This document shows positions 33,381-45,160 of a stretch of DNA of 64,000 bases, piece by piece. Position 1 is the stretch's first letter. Every line of letters begins with the position of its first letter. The DNA lies in the NCBI GenBank assembly GCA_028095005.1, contig CM051460.1:288192653-288256652 (forward strand), read 5' to 3'. Source of the stretch: Rhynchospora pubera. Taxonomy: Eukaryota > Streptophyta > Magnoliopsida > Poales > Cyperaceae. The notes beneath the pieces are model-generated. The model saw nothing but the letters and a program-made list of their open reading frames with translations. It was not told the origin of the DNA and did not search any database. Both the position numbers and the translations under genes were made by a program.

Positions 33381-33531
33381 TTTAATTTTCTCATCTTGCT
33401 ACTATAGAAATAGTTTGAAGTTTGTTTTAGCATAGTGTACTGTTTGAGTCATTTTAAGCTGGTTTCCTTTTGAGTGTACTGTTATCAGCGTGGCTTCCTT
33501 ATAGACGATTTGGCATGATAAGTTGATAACC

Positions 33532-33616
33532 CTCAAAATATTCTTCTCGACTGCTGTTTCTGTTTGGGATGCTGATTTTTATGTCAAAGTGGATGATAAT
33601 GTCCATGTAAACTTAG
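33532..33616 (+). pseudogene. Beta-1,3-galactosyltransferase exon fragment
   Basis: The translation holds FFSTAVSVWDADFYVKVDD followed by NVHVNL, ending at a GT donor (TTAG then GTATAG). It matches the conserved core of plant GT31 beta-1,3-galactosyltransferases, Golgi enzymes that build arabinogalactan or N-glycan galactose. The family usually has three Asp in the metal-binding motif; here the third is Asn. No other exon of the enzyme is recognised nearby, so this is a fragment, probably captured. Confidence 0.75.
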
Positions 33617-35036
33617 GTATAGCACTATGTTAAGCTGGTATTGAGCACAAAAGAAACTTACTTGATACTGTCACCTGGCACCTCTATGGCATCGGAACCT
33701 GGCTACTTTTTCTTATTCCTTTTAATTTTCTCATAGTTTCATGCCTCTAGGTACAAAAATCTCCATTTTTATTTTGAATATATACAGAAAGTAGTCTATC
33801 TATCTACTACTCTACTTCATTTTCACCTTAGCGTCCTATTTGATATAGACACCACATTCTGGTCAAACCATTTGTGAAATTTCTTCTTATTTTGCACTAC
33901 TGGATATATAAAAAAATCATTTCTGGTAAAGCTACCTAAAATTGTCTTTATTTATTTATTTTTAATATAGAAATGTGAAGTATCACGAGCGTGAGTACTA
34001 GAAATTTGGAGAAGAAGGAAACAAGTACTCTATGCCACTGGACAGATTTATGCCATCTCGAAAGATCTGGCCACCTACATCTCAATTAACCAGTAAAATT
34101 TTTTAAAACATTTAATTAAATTATTTACGATCACATTCAGCTAAGAAAAAATATAATAGGTGTTGGTTTCAAAAATTGGAGATAATGGTTGTTTACATGA
34201 GAAACATTTTGTCCTATTATGTGTATCTTTTCTTGCCTCTCGAAATTATCGTACTCTCTCTGTTATTGGCCTCTAATAGAAATGTCTTTTTATTTCTTTT
34301 GGCTTGATCAGTAAAAATGAAAAAGAAGAACAGAGGCCACCAAATGTGTATAAATTTGCCTAATAGAGAAGAAGAACCCACCTCACAGAGGTCGGTTCAT
34401 TACAGGTTGATGTGAGCCTTGATGGAAGCATCATCCTCTGTCGTTAGGTCGACCAGCCTAGCATGATTGGTCATCACAGTATTTTGGGCGAACAAAACTT
34501 TGATGTTGCTCAGTCTACTTCATGAATGTTGGCTGAATTGCATTATGAAAATACACTGTTATCAGTTTCTGTCTCACCATGCGTCCCCACTGCAAGTCTA
34601 CTTCCCTCAAGAGAAATAAAGGAAGCACTGAGCTAGCAGAATCTCCGGTCTTTTTCAAGATAAATCTAAATCCAAATCCAGGGGAAGCATTTTAAATTTT
34701 GGGTAAACCAATTTGAAGAAGTTTGATAAGATATCCAGTGAATTTTCATCTAACTAATTTTCTCATGAAATTGAAATAAAAAGGTGTTTGACTAAATACT
34801 GTTTTGACTGATTGTAGTGTTTGTAGGTGTTGAGAGATCATGTCTCCTATTATAGTTTATCGACAAGAAATTCTGTATTGTAAGACTAAATGATTTTTAA
34901 CTTTGTCATCTTTGTTTATCTCACTGGTTCTCAATTTTATGCATTTGTCATTAATCAGTCTTCCGAATATTGCATCAAAATATTGCTATCCAAGTTGGTA
35001 TAGGTACAAATAGCAGTTGGTGTTAACCTTTGAATT

Positions 35037-35745
35037 AAGAGCAATCATGAAGGGCTTTGGAATCAATCTTGAATATATATGAATGGGTGAGTGAAGGGTG
35101 ATGAATGGGTGATGAATGGGTGTTCACTCACTTCATGACCAGCATATTGTGTTCACTCACCCATTCATCTTAAATATATAAGAGCAATCATGAAGGGCTT
35201 GGCACCTCACCCATTCATCTTAATTATTGGTGCCTTTTTTTTTTACATTGTGCTTTAAAGGTTAGTAATGACAACCGAATTGTAAAATATGATGGATCAT
35301 GTTTGTTGTGGTGCCTTAGAAAGCTTTTATGGTGCTTAATAAAATGACCTTTCAGTGAGGTAGGCAGCTTTATTTTCAATTAATGTCCAACCAATGGTTT
35401 TTCTTAGTACCATCTAAGGTACACCGGTACCAGCATCGCCTCCACCATGAGTCTGACCTCGCCTCTCATGGCCACATCAGTAATGACCCAATCTTTCATC
35501 TCCTTCATTGCCATGACAAATGTCAATTGAAACATGCGCAACCCCTCGACACATTCCCGTTTTCATTTTCAACTGATAACATCTCTGACATGTGAGCCCA
35601 TCTAGATTGCACATGACCCTCCACAAACCGGCGTGCTTTCATATTGTGTTCACTCACCCATTCATCACCCATTCATATTGTGTTCACTCACCCATTCATC
35701 TTAAATATATAAGAGCAATCATGAAGGGCTTGGCACCTCTGCCAA
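35037..35745. repeat. Duplicated ATGAAGGGCTTGG / TCACTCACCCATTCATC blocks
   Basis: A block with TTGTGTTCACTCACCCATTC, then ATATATAAGAGCAATCATG and GGGCTTGGCACCTC, occurs near 35148-35207 and 35644-35741. A related, partly inverted version lies at 35037-35130. The DNA between (35380-35600) is higher in GC and may be a decayed exon. Confidence 0.7.
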
Positions 35746-36333
35746 AGACAGCTCTATGCTTATGCATCCTTTGATGACTTTCGTAGACTATGACCAGCTG
35801 CTTTGTTGAGGGGAGGTGCCTCTGTAGAATTTCTTATCTACTTCTGTTTTATATGATGAGTAATGTAACCCAATAATTACAAGGACTAATTGAGCACATA
35901 TAGTTCAATTGCAATATGTCAGTATTGATTTAAAGAGAAGTGACTGTTGTAATGATAAAGTATAGGCAATTTTTTTTCTCTTTTCTACTTCTTCCAGTGC
36001 CACTGGTACTAATAATCTATAGACCCCTTTGCTTTTATTGTTTTGTTTAAATTTTGTTGTGATCAAGTTAGCTTTTATTTTTATACAGATCTATCATTTT
36101 GTGCTATTTGAAGATGATGAAAATTCCATCGACTTCCCGAGTAGAATTTATGAGGTAATTTGTTAAATCTCAAAAGCTTCTGCGATTTTCTTTGTTAATG
36201 AGGCACGCATTTTTTTTAGTAATGTTCTTAAAGAATTGCATACGTAACTGGTGTTTTCCTCCTCTCAAATTTCAGCTGGCTTTCGTGTGCAAGTGATACT
36301 TGACCCCCACTTCTTCTCATTCAATTCTATGTG

Positions 36334-36492
36334 TATGGCTGAACTTACCAGGATCCTTGACAACAGTCTTAGCACATTCCTTGCTGTACTTCTTCTCATT
36401 CATTTATGGCGCACACTGCTCAATGAATGAGAAGAAGTACAACAAGGAATGTGCTAAGACTGTTGTCAAGGATCCTGGTAAGTTCAGCCATA
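36334..36492 (+). ncRNA. Exon-derived 71-bp inverted repeat (candidate siRNA or proto-miRNA hairpin)
   Basis: Arms 36334-36404 and 36422-36492 pair over 71 bp with one mismatch, around a 17-nt loop. The right arm reads as an exon end (MNEKKYNKECAKTVVKDP) with the donor GATCCTG then GTAAGT, so the left arm is an inverted copy of a gene piece. Such inverted gene fragments are the accepted source of young plant miRNAs and hairpin siRNAs. Whether it is transcribed is unknown. The parent gene is not recognised. Confidence 0.6.
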
Positions 36493-37299
36493 TAAGATTG
36501 ACTGATTTCAGGTGGAATTCCCTGATAATGTTTGGTTCTAGAATTTTTTTTTTCTCAGTTGCTCAATTTGGTACATACTGTACCAGTAATGATTTGTCTT
36601 CAAATCAGCTGGTTGGTATGAGCGAGGTCTCTATTTGCAATTTGAATTGAAGGGACACTTGACCCTGATAGCGAAGTTAGAGCAGTTACTGCTGGAATCT
36701 TTTTTAATAGGGTACTGTTTAAAAATTGGATGACATTGCAAATGTATGTTGTAGCCTACCGTACTATTTTTCCCATTTTTTGCCATTGTCAAATCAGGTT
36801 TTGTTATTCAAGATAGGACTCTGGCTTTTTATTTGTTCCCATTCCCAAATAAAATAATGCACCCTCATAGCTACTGTTTTTCTGATAATTAAGTTCTTTA
36901 TTTTTTCTTCATCCTTAAAAAATTATGATGGCTACTCTTTTTCTGACATTGCAATGTTAATAAAAACTATTTACTGACAGTAACACATTTGCATATAATT
37001 TGAGTATATCCATATCTACTCTTTGAGATTTCTGTAAGTGATTGATTTATGCATTGAACCTTGCTACTTTTTCGGAATTGAGCCGGTAATTGATTGTCAC
37101 AAATAGGTTATGGTATGATATTTCATTATTACATTTAGAATGCAACATGATTTGGTTCAGTTTTTAATTTTGACTTTTGAGTAATCTGTATTGATACATG
37201 AGAAGGCATTCTCCCTCATTCAATGTGTCACCCCTTCTACAGGGTCCTGTGTCGAAATTCTCCGATGCGAGTCTCTTATATGAAGGGAATACATTACGT

Positions 37300-38940
37300 A
37301 GGCGGCCAAATTTAACTTAATTACTTTCTTTATGGTGTTTTTTTTTTTTCTTCAAGTGTGTAATTTTTTTTTTGTTAACCTGGAAGTATTATTAAGAATG
37401 TACCCAAGCGTTAGTTGAGCAATGCACCACCATGATCCATAATCACTTATATGTATAAAACTATAATTGGTATACACTAATGAAGCTCATATGCAGAAGA
37501 GGTTTTACTTCACATATATCATGTAATAGCATCTCATGTATCTTTTAATTCAATCTACCAAGTGCCAACTAAAATATTTTAAAAAAAAAATTTGACCTAC
37601 ATATCAAAATAGATGGTTTACAAGAAATTACAACAAAGTGTATACTTCAGCCTCTAGCTAGAAAGATGGTATTCCATATGAAATCAATATAATTATTTTT
37701 CTTTACTGCACAAAATGGTACAATATTACTTAGGCATTCTAAAAGGAATAAAAATGTTGAAATGACATAAACAACAAACAAGGAGAAGTTTTTTAAAATG
37801 CTACAAAATGTTCAAATCTTTTTACAACTATATTAATAATTTAACATAAAATATAATTAACGTTTTATGGTTGGTGATTATATTATATAGCAAAAAATTT
37901 AAAACACCATTTCGTTTTAGATATTAAGGTTTTAGCAAAAGTATAGGATTTAATAAGATCTAATTTGCTTTAATTTATTTCGTTTAATGAAAATCTTATT
38001 TTCGCTTGATTTAATTTTCCAGCAAGGTTTAGACCGACCTAAAAAGAATTTCTAAATTTGCATTGATCTTGATATATATTTATTTTACATAAAAAAATTT
38101 GGTGCTTTTTGATTTGTATAATTCTACATTCAAATAATTTTTTTTAAATAGCTAAACTTTAATTTCTCAAAATATATCTTTTAGTTGGGATGTGCTTTTA
38201 TGATAATTTTGTTACGAACTAATGTGAAGGGCTAAGGCTAACAACCAACAAGTATCCTACGCATCAGTTGCAGAAAAAAAAAAAAAACATTTCATGTTGA
38301 TAACATAGCCGCAGCACATGATTGAAACAAATGGTTGGTATATAGCATGGATATGTTCTTAATTTTATACACGTCAGCACATGCAATAGCAAATTGCGCA
38401 AAATTGACGGTCGAAAACGGTGCGCTGGAACAATTAGCACGGACATCAACTGATGTGTTATTACATACTTGGTATTGCTATTAGGTAACTGGGTCTATGT
38501 TAAATCAATTGAGGCATCATTGAAGTACTTTGGATCCTTTATTCTAATTTGCTCAGAATATACCTTAATTTCACTCTTTTACGTGTAAACCAAATAATAT
38601 TACCTACAATTAACTTTAATCTTATTAGCAATCCTTTTAAACAATCATATTTGTACAAAATAAGTTGGGAAAAAATTAAATAACTCAATTTTTATTTGCA
38701 ATTAAGTATAATCGATTAAATTTCTCATTTATTGGAGCCTGTTTAATATGATCAAATCCTGTCGAGTGAAACTCAATTTACTAACCTAGATGTTTAATTG
38801 GTAAAACAAATTTTGTAAGAAAATACAAAAAATATAAAATTTAGTTGGTAAAACTCAATCTTTATTTGTCTTTACACTTATATGCATGTCCCACATTACA
38901 AATTATTAGTGGTTCTTAAAATTGAAATACAAAAATTTCG
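37300..38940. other. AT-rich interior next to the Helitron end
   Basis: No gene or clear terminal repeat. Simple T and A runs are common. It would be the 3' interior of the Helitron ending at 38974. Confidence 0.45.
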
Positions 38941-38945
38941 CTAAA

Positions 38946-38974
38946 GCGCGGCAAAGCCGCGCTTCCCCACCTAG
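38946..38974 (+). mobile_element. Helitron 3' terminus
   Basis: A GC hairpin (GCGCGGC, loop AAA, GCCGCGC; 38946-38962) is followed after 8 nt by CTAG (38971-38974) and a host T. Together these are the 3' hallmark of Helitrons. The sister unit near 63041 continues through the same TGTATATATAT flank, which supports an insertion edge. The 5' TC end was not found, so element length is unknown. Gene fragments upstream at 32.5-36.5 kb fit Helitron gene capture. Confidence 0.72.
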
Positions 38975-39113
38975 TGTATATATATTTTAGGAAGTGTTTA
39001 GTGAAAGAATTTTCCACATTTTTATTGGTACGAATAAGAATTCTGAAAAAGTTATATTTGTACTTATATTTGGAAAAAAAAAGTTTTAATTCAAACTTAC
39101 ATTTTGTTTATTA

Positions 39114-41458
39114 CGGTGTGTTTGGAAGTGTGGTGAATAAGAATATAATAGCTTGTTCAAGAACAAGAATGGTGAATAAGAAATGGTGAAGAATTGTTTA
39201 TTCACTAAAAATTTTTTTGGAGTTGTTTGGATGTGTAGTTAAGAATAAGAATAAGGAAAGAAAAATAAAATAATAATTTATTGTATTTCATCTTTTAACT
39301 AACTTTTACCTTATACAGTTATACTGCCTTTTATCTTCTTTTTGGCGTCATCTAATACAACATCAATCTTGTTTTCTAACATGTACTAGTAAAAAATCAA
39401 CCTATACGTAAGAAATTAATACTGCTGGTAAACAAAACTCAAATTTCTGTATAATAATTTCAGTCTGTGTCGATACTGGTATGGTATACCAGTATCCACG
39501 ATGTTTTCTATCTTCTGATGCTCACTGATTCTAGGAACTACTTGTATCTAATTTCTTTTAGAATGTAATTAGTTCATGTCAATTAGTGTATGTGATATAA
39601 ATATAATTGAAGAAATACATATTGTGATCTGAAGAAAGCAACGTAGAAATAGAAAAAAAAAACTGAATGCGGCACAAAAAATTTTGATCTGAAAGTTGAA
39701 GTGGTGTAGATGCTAAATCCCTCTGATCTCTTCCGTCAACAATTGAAATGAAACATACTTTAAAATGGAGCCTCCCTCCCCGACTTCTAGACCCTCTCTC
39801 TTCATCCTAAAAAGCAAAATCCAAGGTCCTTTCTGCCTCTTCCACTTATTACACTACGGCCTCCTCTCTGCCCCTAGAAGCAAGAGCCCCTCGTTAATAT
39901 TCTCCTCCTCTCTGCCTCTTTGAACTTGTCTTCACCGCGCCGTGTAAATTAAGCTTCGACAAATCAGTCTTCCGATCGCCGATTCAGTCGCTCAGTTCAG
40001 CCTCGTCTTCAACCAAACTCTTCTCCTTTCGCCCGACGTTGGAGGAGGTGCGGCGGCCAGAGAAGAAACGGGAGGAGAGAAGGTTAGTGAGGACTGAGGA
40101 GGCACGGCGTTGAAAATAATTTCTCTCCATTTCTCGAATTTTTTATCTTAGTGAAAGAATATTTTAATATATTTTAAGGTCACGGGGCTTAACTCCAATC
40201 TAGTTCCAACTTTTCGCTGGAACTAGAATAAGGCTCTGAACAAGCTATTCAGTTTATTATGAAGAGATATTTATTTTTATGACACTGTAAATATTGTTAT
40301 TTAGAGAAATACTATTTTTAAATTACTAATTAAATTTATGTCATTATAGAATTGCTAAAATTAGTTTTATGCCACTATTTCTCTAAAAACATACTAAATT
40401 CTAAAAATGCCATTGTCAATTTGACATTAATTTTTTTAATGACCAAATTATCCCTATTAAAAACAAACCCTAAAAATAAAAAATAAAACACAGACGGCGC
40501 CAGGAGGCCTACAAAGAGCATTATCTTCCCCGTTATCTCTCTTCTAAAAAAAAAATATAAATTTTCTTAACACAAACAAAATTAGTCATCGAGCTAGCAA
40601 CCAAAATCTTCTTGCAAATGACGCTATCATGCTGATTCACTCACCGAAATTGTAAACCCTATTACTTCAGTTCCTTTGAGAGAACTGGAATTAATTAAGT
40701 ACAACGATAATATCAAAACCCACACAAATGAAAACCAAAAACAAAGATAAAAGGGAAACAGTAAAAAAGGCACTGGTTTAAGACTAAACGAAATCTTATA
40801 TCATACTAGTAGTTTAAAATAATGGTCTATACTTACGTTAAAAATATCGGCACAAAAAGATTTTGCGAACAAATCTTAAAAATTTAATCTTTTTTATTTG
40901 AAATTAGAATTATGTCATTGTTAGATGGCTTATTAAATCTATACCACTACTTTTATGCCCCAGTGACATAAAACTAATTGTTAATGATTTATAATGGCAT
41001 AAAATAAATTATATCTTTTGTGGTGGCATATTACTAATTTTTAAGTATTATAGTGACATCTTTAAAAATGGTAAAATTGTCATATAATTGTCTGATGGCA
41101 AAATAATAATTTCTATTATTTTAGAGTGGCAAAAAAATAAATTGTCATTTAGTGATGGCATATCTCTAATTTCAAATATTTGTAGTGACATAAATCTAAA
41201 TCACCCTATTATGAAAGGTGTTTGGTAACTTTTTGAATAAGCTATTCTGAACAAGGGCTTATTCTAGTGGTTCCAAACATGCCTTACGAAAATAACTACT
41301 ACGGAATAGGTGGCAACCCAAACAATACAAGAATAAGAAATTTGGGTCCTTATTTCTATACTAACAAAATCATGGTATAATAATAAGGAATTTGGATAAA
41401 CACGCAAATCGAAATTCTTTATTCCTATTCCCTATTTCCGGCCTATCCAAACACACCC
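39114..41458. mobile_element. Harbinger-like TIR element, 2.3 kb, with nested Mutator-like element
   Basis: The ends GGTGTGTTTGGA and TCCAAACACACC are inverted repeats. Outside them lie TTA (39111-39113) and TTG (41459-41461), an imperfect 3-bp duplication. The unit near 63165-63230 carries the same flanks (TTGTTTATTAC and TGAATTCAG) without the element, so it is an empty site. The interior contains a UTR-like GC-rich stretch (39760-40110), possibly a captured gene start, and an inverted pair around 40210-40250 and 41235-41275. Confidence 0.75.
40264..41206. mobile_element. Non-autonomous Mutator-like element, 943 bp
   Basis: The 9-bp duplication TATTATGAA is exact (40255-40263 and 41207-41215). 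Terminal repeats contain TTTATGACACTGTAAATATT and its right-hand relative ATTTATGTCACTACAAATAT. Interior words such as TGGCATA and ATGCCAC recur. No transposase. It splits a hairpin-like segment of the enclosing element. Confidence 0.88.
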
Positions 41459-41570
41459 TTGTGAATTCAGTTTGCCAGCAACTTGTATAAGAACTACTAA
41501 TTTAATTCAATCAATCTGCCAAATCGAATTCGAGAAAAGACATTATATTTTACTTCATTAGATACATATA

Positions 41571-42441
41571 GGGGTCGTTTGGATGCGTTGGGAATACGGG
41601 TATTCCCAAAATTTGCTATTCCCGGCATAAATTATGATCCAAACGGTGAGGGAATAAGATGGGATTTTGGACTTTTCTGGGAATATCGTCTTCCAAAAGA
41701 AGATGCTTCCGAAATAAAATAATAGTTTCCTCCCAACATCTCTCCTCTATTATCGAGAGCAGCAATAATTACTCTCCAACGGACTTTTCCCTGTTACTCC
41801 TGTGATCGCCTTTCCTCTTTTACTCTTCGGCTTTCCTTTGTATGTCGACAGAGGAGATTGTCTTTCGTCGGCGGCAGAGAAAAAAACTGAAGCGCTCATC
41901 TCCTTTCTCTCATCTTTCCTGTAGAGTTTTCGACATTGTTATCTTCATCGAGCCTGGGTAAGTCACTGTGTTTACTTCGTCCTTGTCAATGATCTTCCCT
42001 GTGTTCTTTCGACATTGCTGAGAAGCCAAGCTCGACGAAGACGAATGTGACAGGGATTCGGTGTCTCTGAAACGACGGTGCATTACACCTACGGTTTAGT
42101 GGACGGATGAGAGAACCTTGATTGAAAGTGACGTTGGGAGAGGACTTCGACGGAGTTGATGGTGAAAGGTGTCTAGGGTTTTGTGACCCTCTCGTCGGAT
42201 CCAATTTTAGACGATGAGGGAAGAAAATGAATGGGATCCTTTCGGATGGACTGTTACTCCAGTGTGATAACGTGTTCGTTAAAAAAAATAATATTTAAAT
42301 GCACCACAAGAATTTTGTATTCCTTAGACATCATTCAAACAAAAATAACATATTTCCCTTCTTCCTAAAAATCCAATTTTCATAAAATTTTGATCCGGAA
42401 TACACAATTCTTCCTTATTCCCGACACATCCAAACGAATCC
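41571..42441. mobile_element. Harbinger-like TIR element, 871 bp, with captured-looking DNA
   Basis: Ends GGGGTCGTTTGGATG and CATCCAAACGAATCC are flanked by the 3-bp duplication ATA. The GC-richer middle (41780-42230) resembles a promoter or 5' UTR and has a short minus frame (41986-42204) of no known family, so gene capture is possible. Confidence 0.78.
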
Positions 42442-42669
42442 ATAGAAATTTCGGAAAAAAATGTGGAAACAACTCGTCTAATCAAATCAATCTGTCAAAG
42501 GTGTCTGACGAAATTTCGAAAACGACAAATTTGACTTTTACTTGATTACTCGCATACTCAAATTTAACATACCTCACCAAAATTGTGTTGGTTTTTTTTT
42601 TTTTTCTTTCCATTCTTTTTCACCACACGTGTCGTGTCGATTGGTCAAGAATAAGAAGTGTCGTATAAT

Positions 42670-42826
42670 GGGTGCGTTTGGATCGTTGGAAGAAAGAAGA
42701 AGAAGAAGGAAGAAGAAGAAAAAAAATTATAAACAATCTAAACTCTTCACAAAGTTACACACTTCCCAATACTTCTTCCCACTTCTTCCCTTCTTCCCTT
42801 CTTCCCACACCAATCCAAACGCACCC
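42670..42826. mobile_element. Harbinger/Tourist-like MITE, 157 bp
   Basis: TIRs GGGTGCGTTTGGAT and ATCCAAACGCACCC are flanked by AAT on both sides. It contains a (GAA)n purine run and is about 95 percent identical to 62876-63040. Confidence 0.88.
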
Positions 42827-43008
42827 AATAATTTGTATATGTAGATCAAATTCAAAGACGCGTCATAATTTGATTTGTAAAGATAGAAGTATCAAACTAA
42901 GAATCATGAAAAAAAAAATTGGAAACTAAGCATTACCCGTATATGTTTTTTTTATAAACAAAATATAAATTATACCTAATAAGAATAATAATCATATTGG
43001 GACTGTTT

Positions 43009-43166
43009 GGATCCCACCGGAATTTGGGGAATTTCATATTTCTAGACTTAAATTTATTATAAACAATTCAAACTCTTCAAAAAGTTACACACTTCTCAAT
43101 AAATTTATGCTTAAGAATAAAAAATTCTCCAAATTTCTCAAATTTCTAAGCTATCCAAACGGTCCC
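43009..43166. mobile_element. Harbinger/Tourist-like MITE, 158 bp
   Basis: TIRs GGGACTGTTTGGAT and ATCCAAACGGTCCC are flanked by ATT on both sides. It shares the CAAACTCTTCAAAAAGTTAC core with the other three small MITEs. Confidence 0.85.
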
Positions 43167-43174
43167 ATTGTATT

Positions 43175-43515
43175 TAAAATTGACAAGCTTTACACATTTG
43201 TAACTTAGTTAGCTCACATAAATATAACGTTTTGATGAAATCGAGTGAAAAGGCAGAAAGACGTGATATGCAAACTTCTTATTTTATGCATTGAGAGTTT
43301 GTCATTCGAATTCTGTTGCACATTAGTAACGACTTCAATAAACATATACATACATACATACATAAATCAATGCAGAGGTTATGAACAAGACAGTTATTTC
43401 TTAGTTTATTATGATATTTTCAAAGAGGTAGATGATAAAAAAGAAATTGTAATGATAAACTAAGATATTTGAGAAAACCAATAAATCAATGCAGAGGTTA
43501 TGAACAAGACAGCTC
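43175..43515 (+). repeat. Duplicated unit, copy 3
   Basis: GACAAGCTTTACACAT near 43184, GTTTGTCATTCGAATTC near 43298 and AAGATATTTGAGAAAACCAA near 43460 are in the family order. A (CATA)n run replaces the TATATATA box. Confidence 0.78.
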
Positions 43516-44794
43516 GAGTGAAGCGTAATTGTGAATTATAAATCGACACATGATACGAAAAGCTAGTTGGTTGCATGCAACTGATATTTTCAGGACCAAT
43601 GAATCAAAGTAAACTCAATTAGGTGACACTTCTTGACCTTGATAAAAAACAAATAATGACAAAATTTATCAGCTTATTGGTCAGTTTTCCCATTACTATT
43701 TTTAAAAGAACATCTATTTTTGAAGAACAGTTTCTCCATTAATTAGATACTAAATTGATTTTGACGATTTAGTTGATTTTGGCTCAGACGTCATATATTA
43801 TTTTAGAAACAATAATAATGATATATCAATGACAACTGAAAAACTGATGCTTGATAACAAATTGTGTGAATTTCAGCCATAAACACAGAGCCCTCCAAAC
43901 TCCAGTGATCGCTAAGAGAAAAAACCGAACTTACATGGATCACACAAGAGATAATTCTGGATCAACCAGTACTGATCTGCAAACTATAGGCAAGCTTTGA
44001 ACTGCAGCTATATATGAGAACAATCTATGAAATTGTTGCTTCCGAGGACTTGAATAGTTGAATCTTTCTTGATAAATTTATCCCGATCTCTCTGATGTTC
44101 ATTTTGTTGGCTCAAGTTATCATTGCAAACACCCCTGATGTCTTTATAATGAACGAAGACAACAACGGGCACACACATGGCAAATGGAAATTATGTATAG
44201 AAAAAACATTGAAGATCTTACAAAAATTAAACTGAGCTCTTATAGCATCTTTTCTAGTTATGTATTGATGAAAAATCATAATTATCTATGTACGGGAATG
44301 TAAATTGATATATACAATATATTCTGATTTTTACATTTTAAATACATACTTACATTAAAGAAAAAAATGAAAGCATACAAAAATGTAAATCGGTTTAAAG
44401 CAGGTGCTTATCAGCGAGCTCTTAGATGATGTTCAAAAGTACAATAAATAAAAGAAAGGTCTATAGATTATGGAACGTTTAGAATCAATTTCACTAAAAA
44501 AGAATGGTATATGCGATTGTAAAAATTTTAAATTTGAAATATTCGATCACTCAAAAAAAAAAATGTACCACTAGAAACTAATAAAAGTTTGTTTTATGTC
44601 ATTGTCCAATTGGTATGACCAATTTGTCTTTTTAAATATACTGCCTAAATATTGAAACTAGAAATATATCATAAAAGAAACAATTGGTTTTGTTCAATGA
44701 AAATTTTACAAATTTCAAAATATAAACTGTTCAAACTTTTAAAATTTAAAAAGTTTCAAATTTAAAAATAATTTTTTTTTCATATGCTACACCT
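43516..44794. other. Tail of unit copy 3, AT-rich, no gene
   Basis: Near 43855 it keeps the family word ACAAATTGTGTGAATTTCAG, which looks like an intron 3' end and also occurs near 17596, 46209 and 56795. The following 100 bp reads MDHTRDNSGSTSTDLQTIG before a stop. No recognised protein. Confidence 0.5.
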
Positions 44795-45160
44795 GACAGA
44801 AATAATATTAATCATATTGACTTGATGAGAGCCGCAAACATTGCACATGTGATAAGTTAGTTTGCTCATAGACCTGTCATGTTTTGGTTAAATTGACTGA
44901 ATAAGTTGCGTGATATGCAAAATTCCGTTTTTTTGCATCGAGTAGTTTGTCATAAGAATTCTATTGCACCTTAATATACGGATGTCCCTTTATATATATA
45001 TATATATGCGATGGTGTGACACGAGCTTATGTTTACAAAACTCAAGAGGTTTGAAACTTTTAATTGCTTTCTGAAAAGTAGAAGATAAATAATGTTGTAA
45101 TGATAAATAAACTAAGATATTTGAGGAAAACTAACAAATTAGAGCATGTCAGAGATCAGA
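44795..45160 (+). repeat. Duplicated unit, copy 4
   Basis: Family landmarks: GTTTGTCATAAGAATTC near 44945, TATATATATATATA at 44992-45006, AAGATATTTGAGGAAAAC near 45114. An extra 450-bp stretch separates this from the GGTTTTGCACAAGAGTGCTC motif at about 45661, so the copy seems interrupted by an insertion. Confidence 0.78.

Noticed and set aside
24850..38974. A single complete Helitron containing the PMD element
   Set aside because: The 3' end is good, but no A-TC 5' terminus could be identified. Kept only as a possibility.
42542..42929. Frames of 85-100 residues over the MITE at 42670 and its twin at 62851-63072
   Set aside because: They run through MITE sequence with a (GAA)n tract. Open only by composition.
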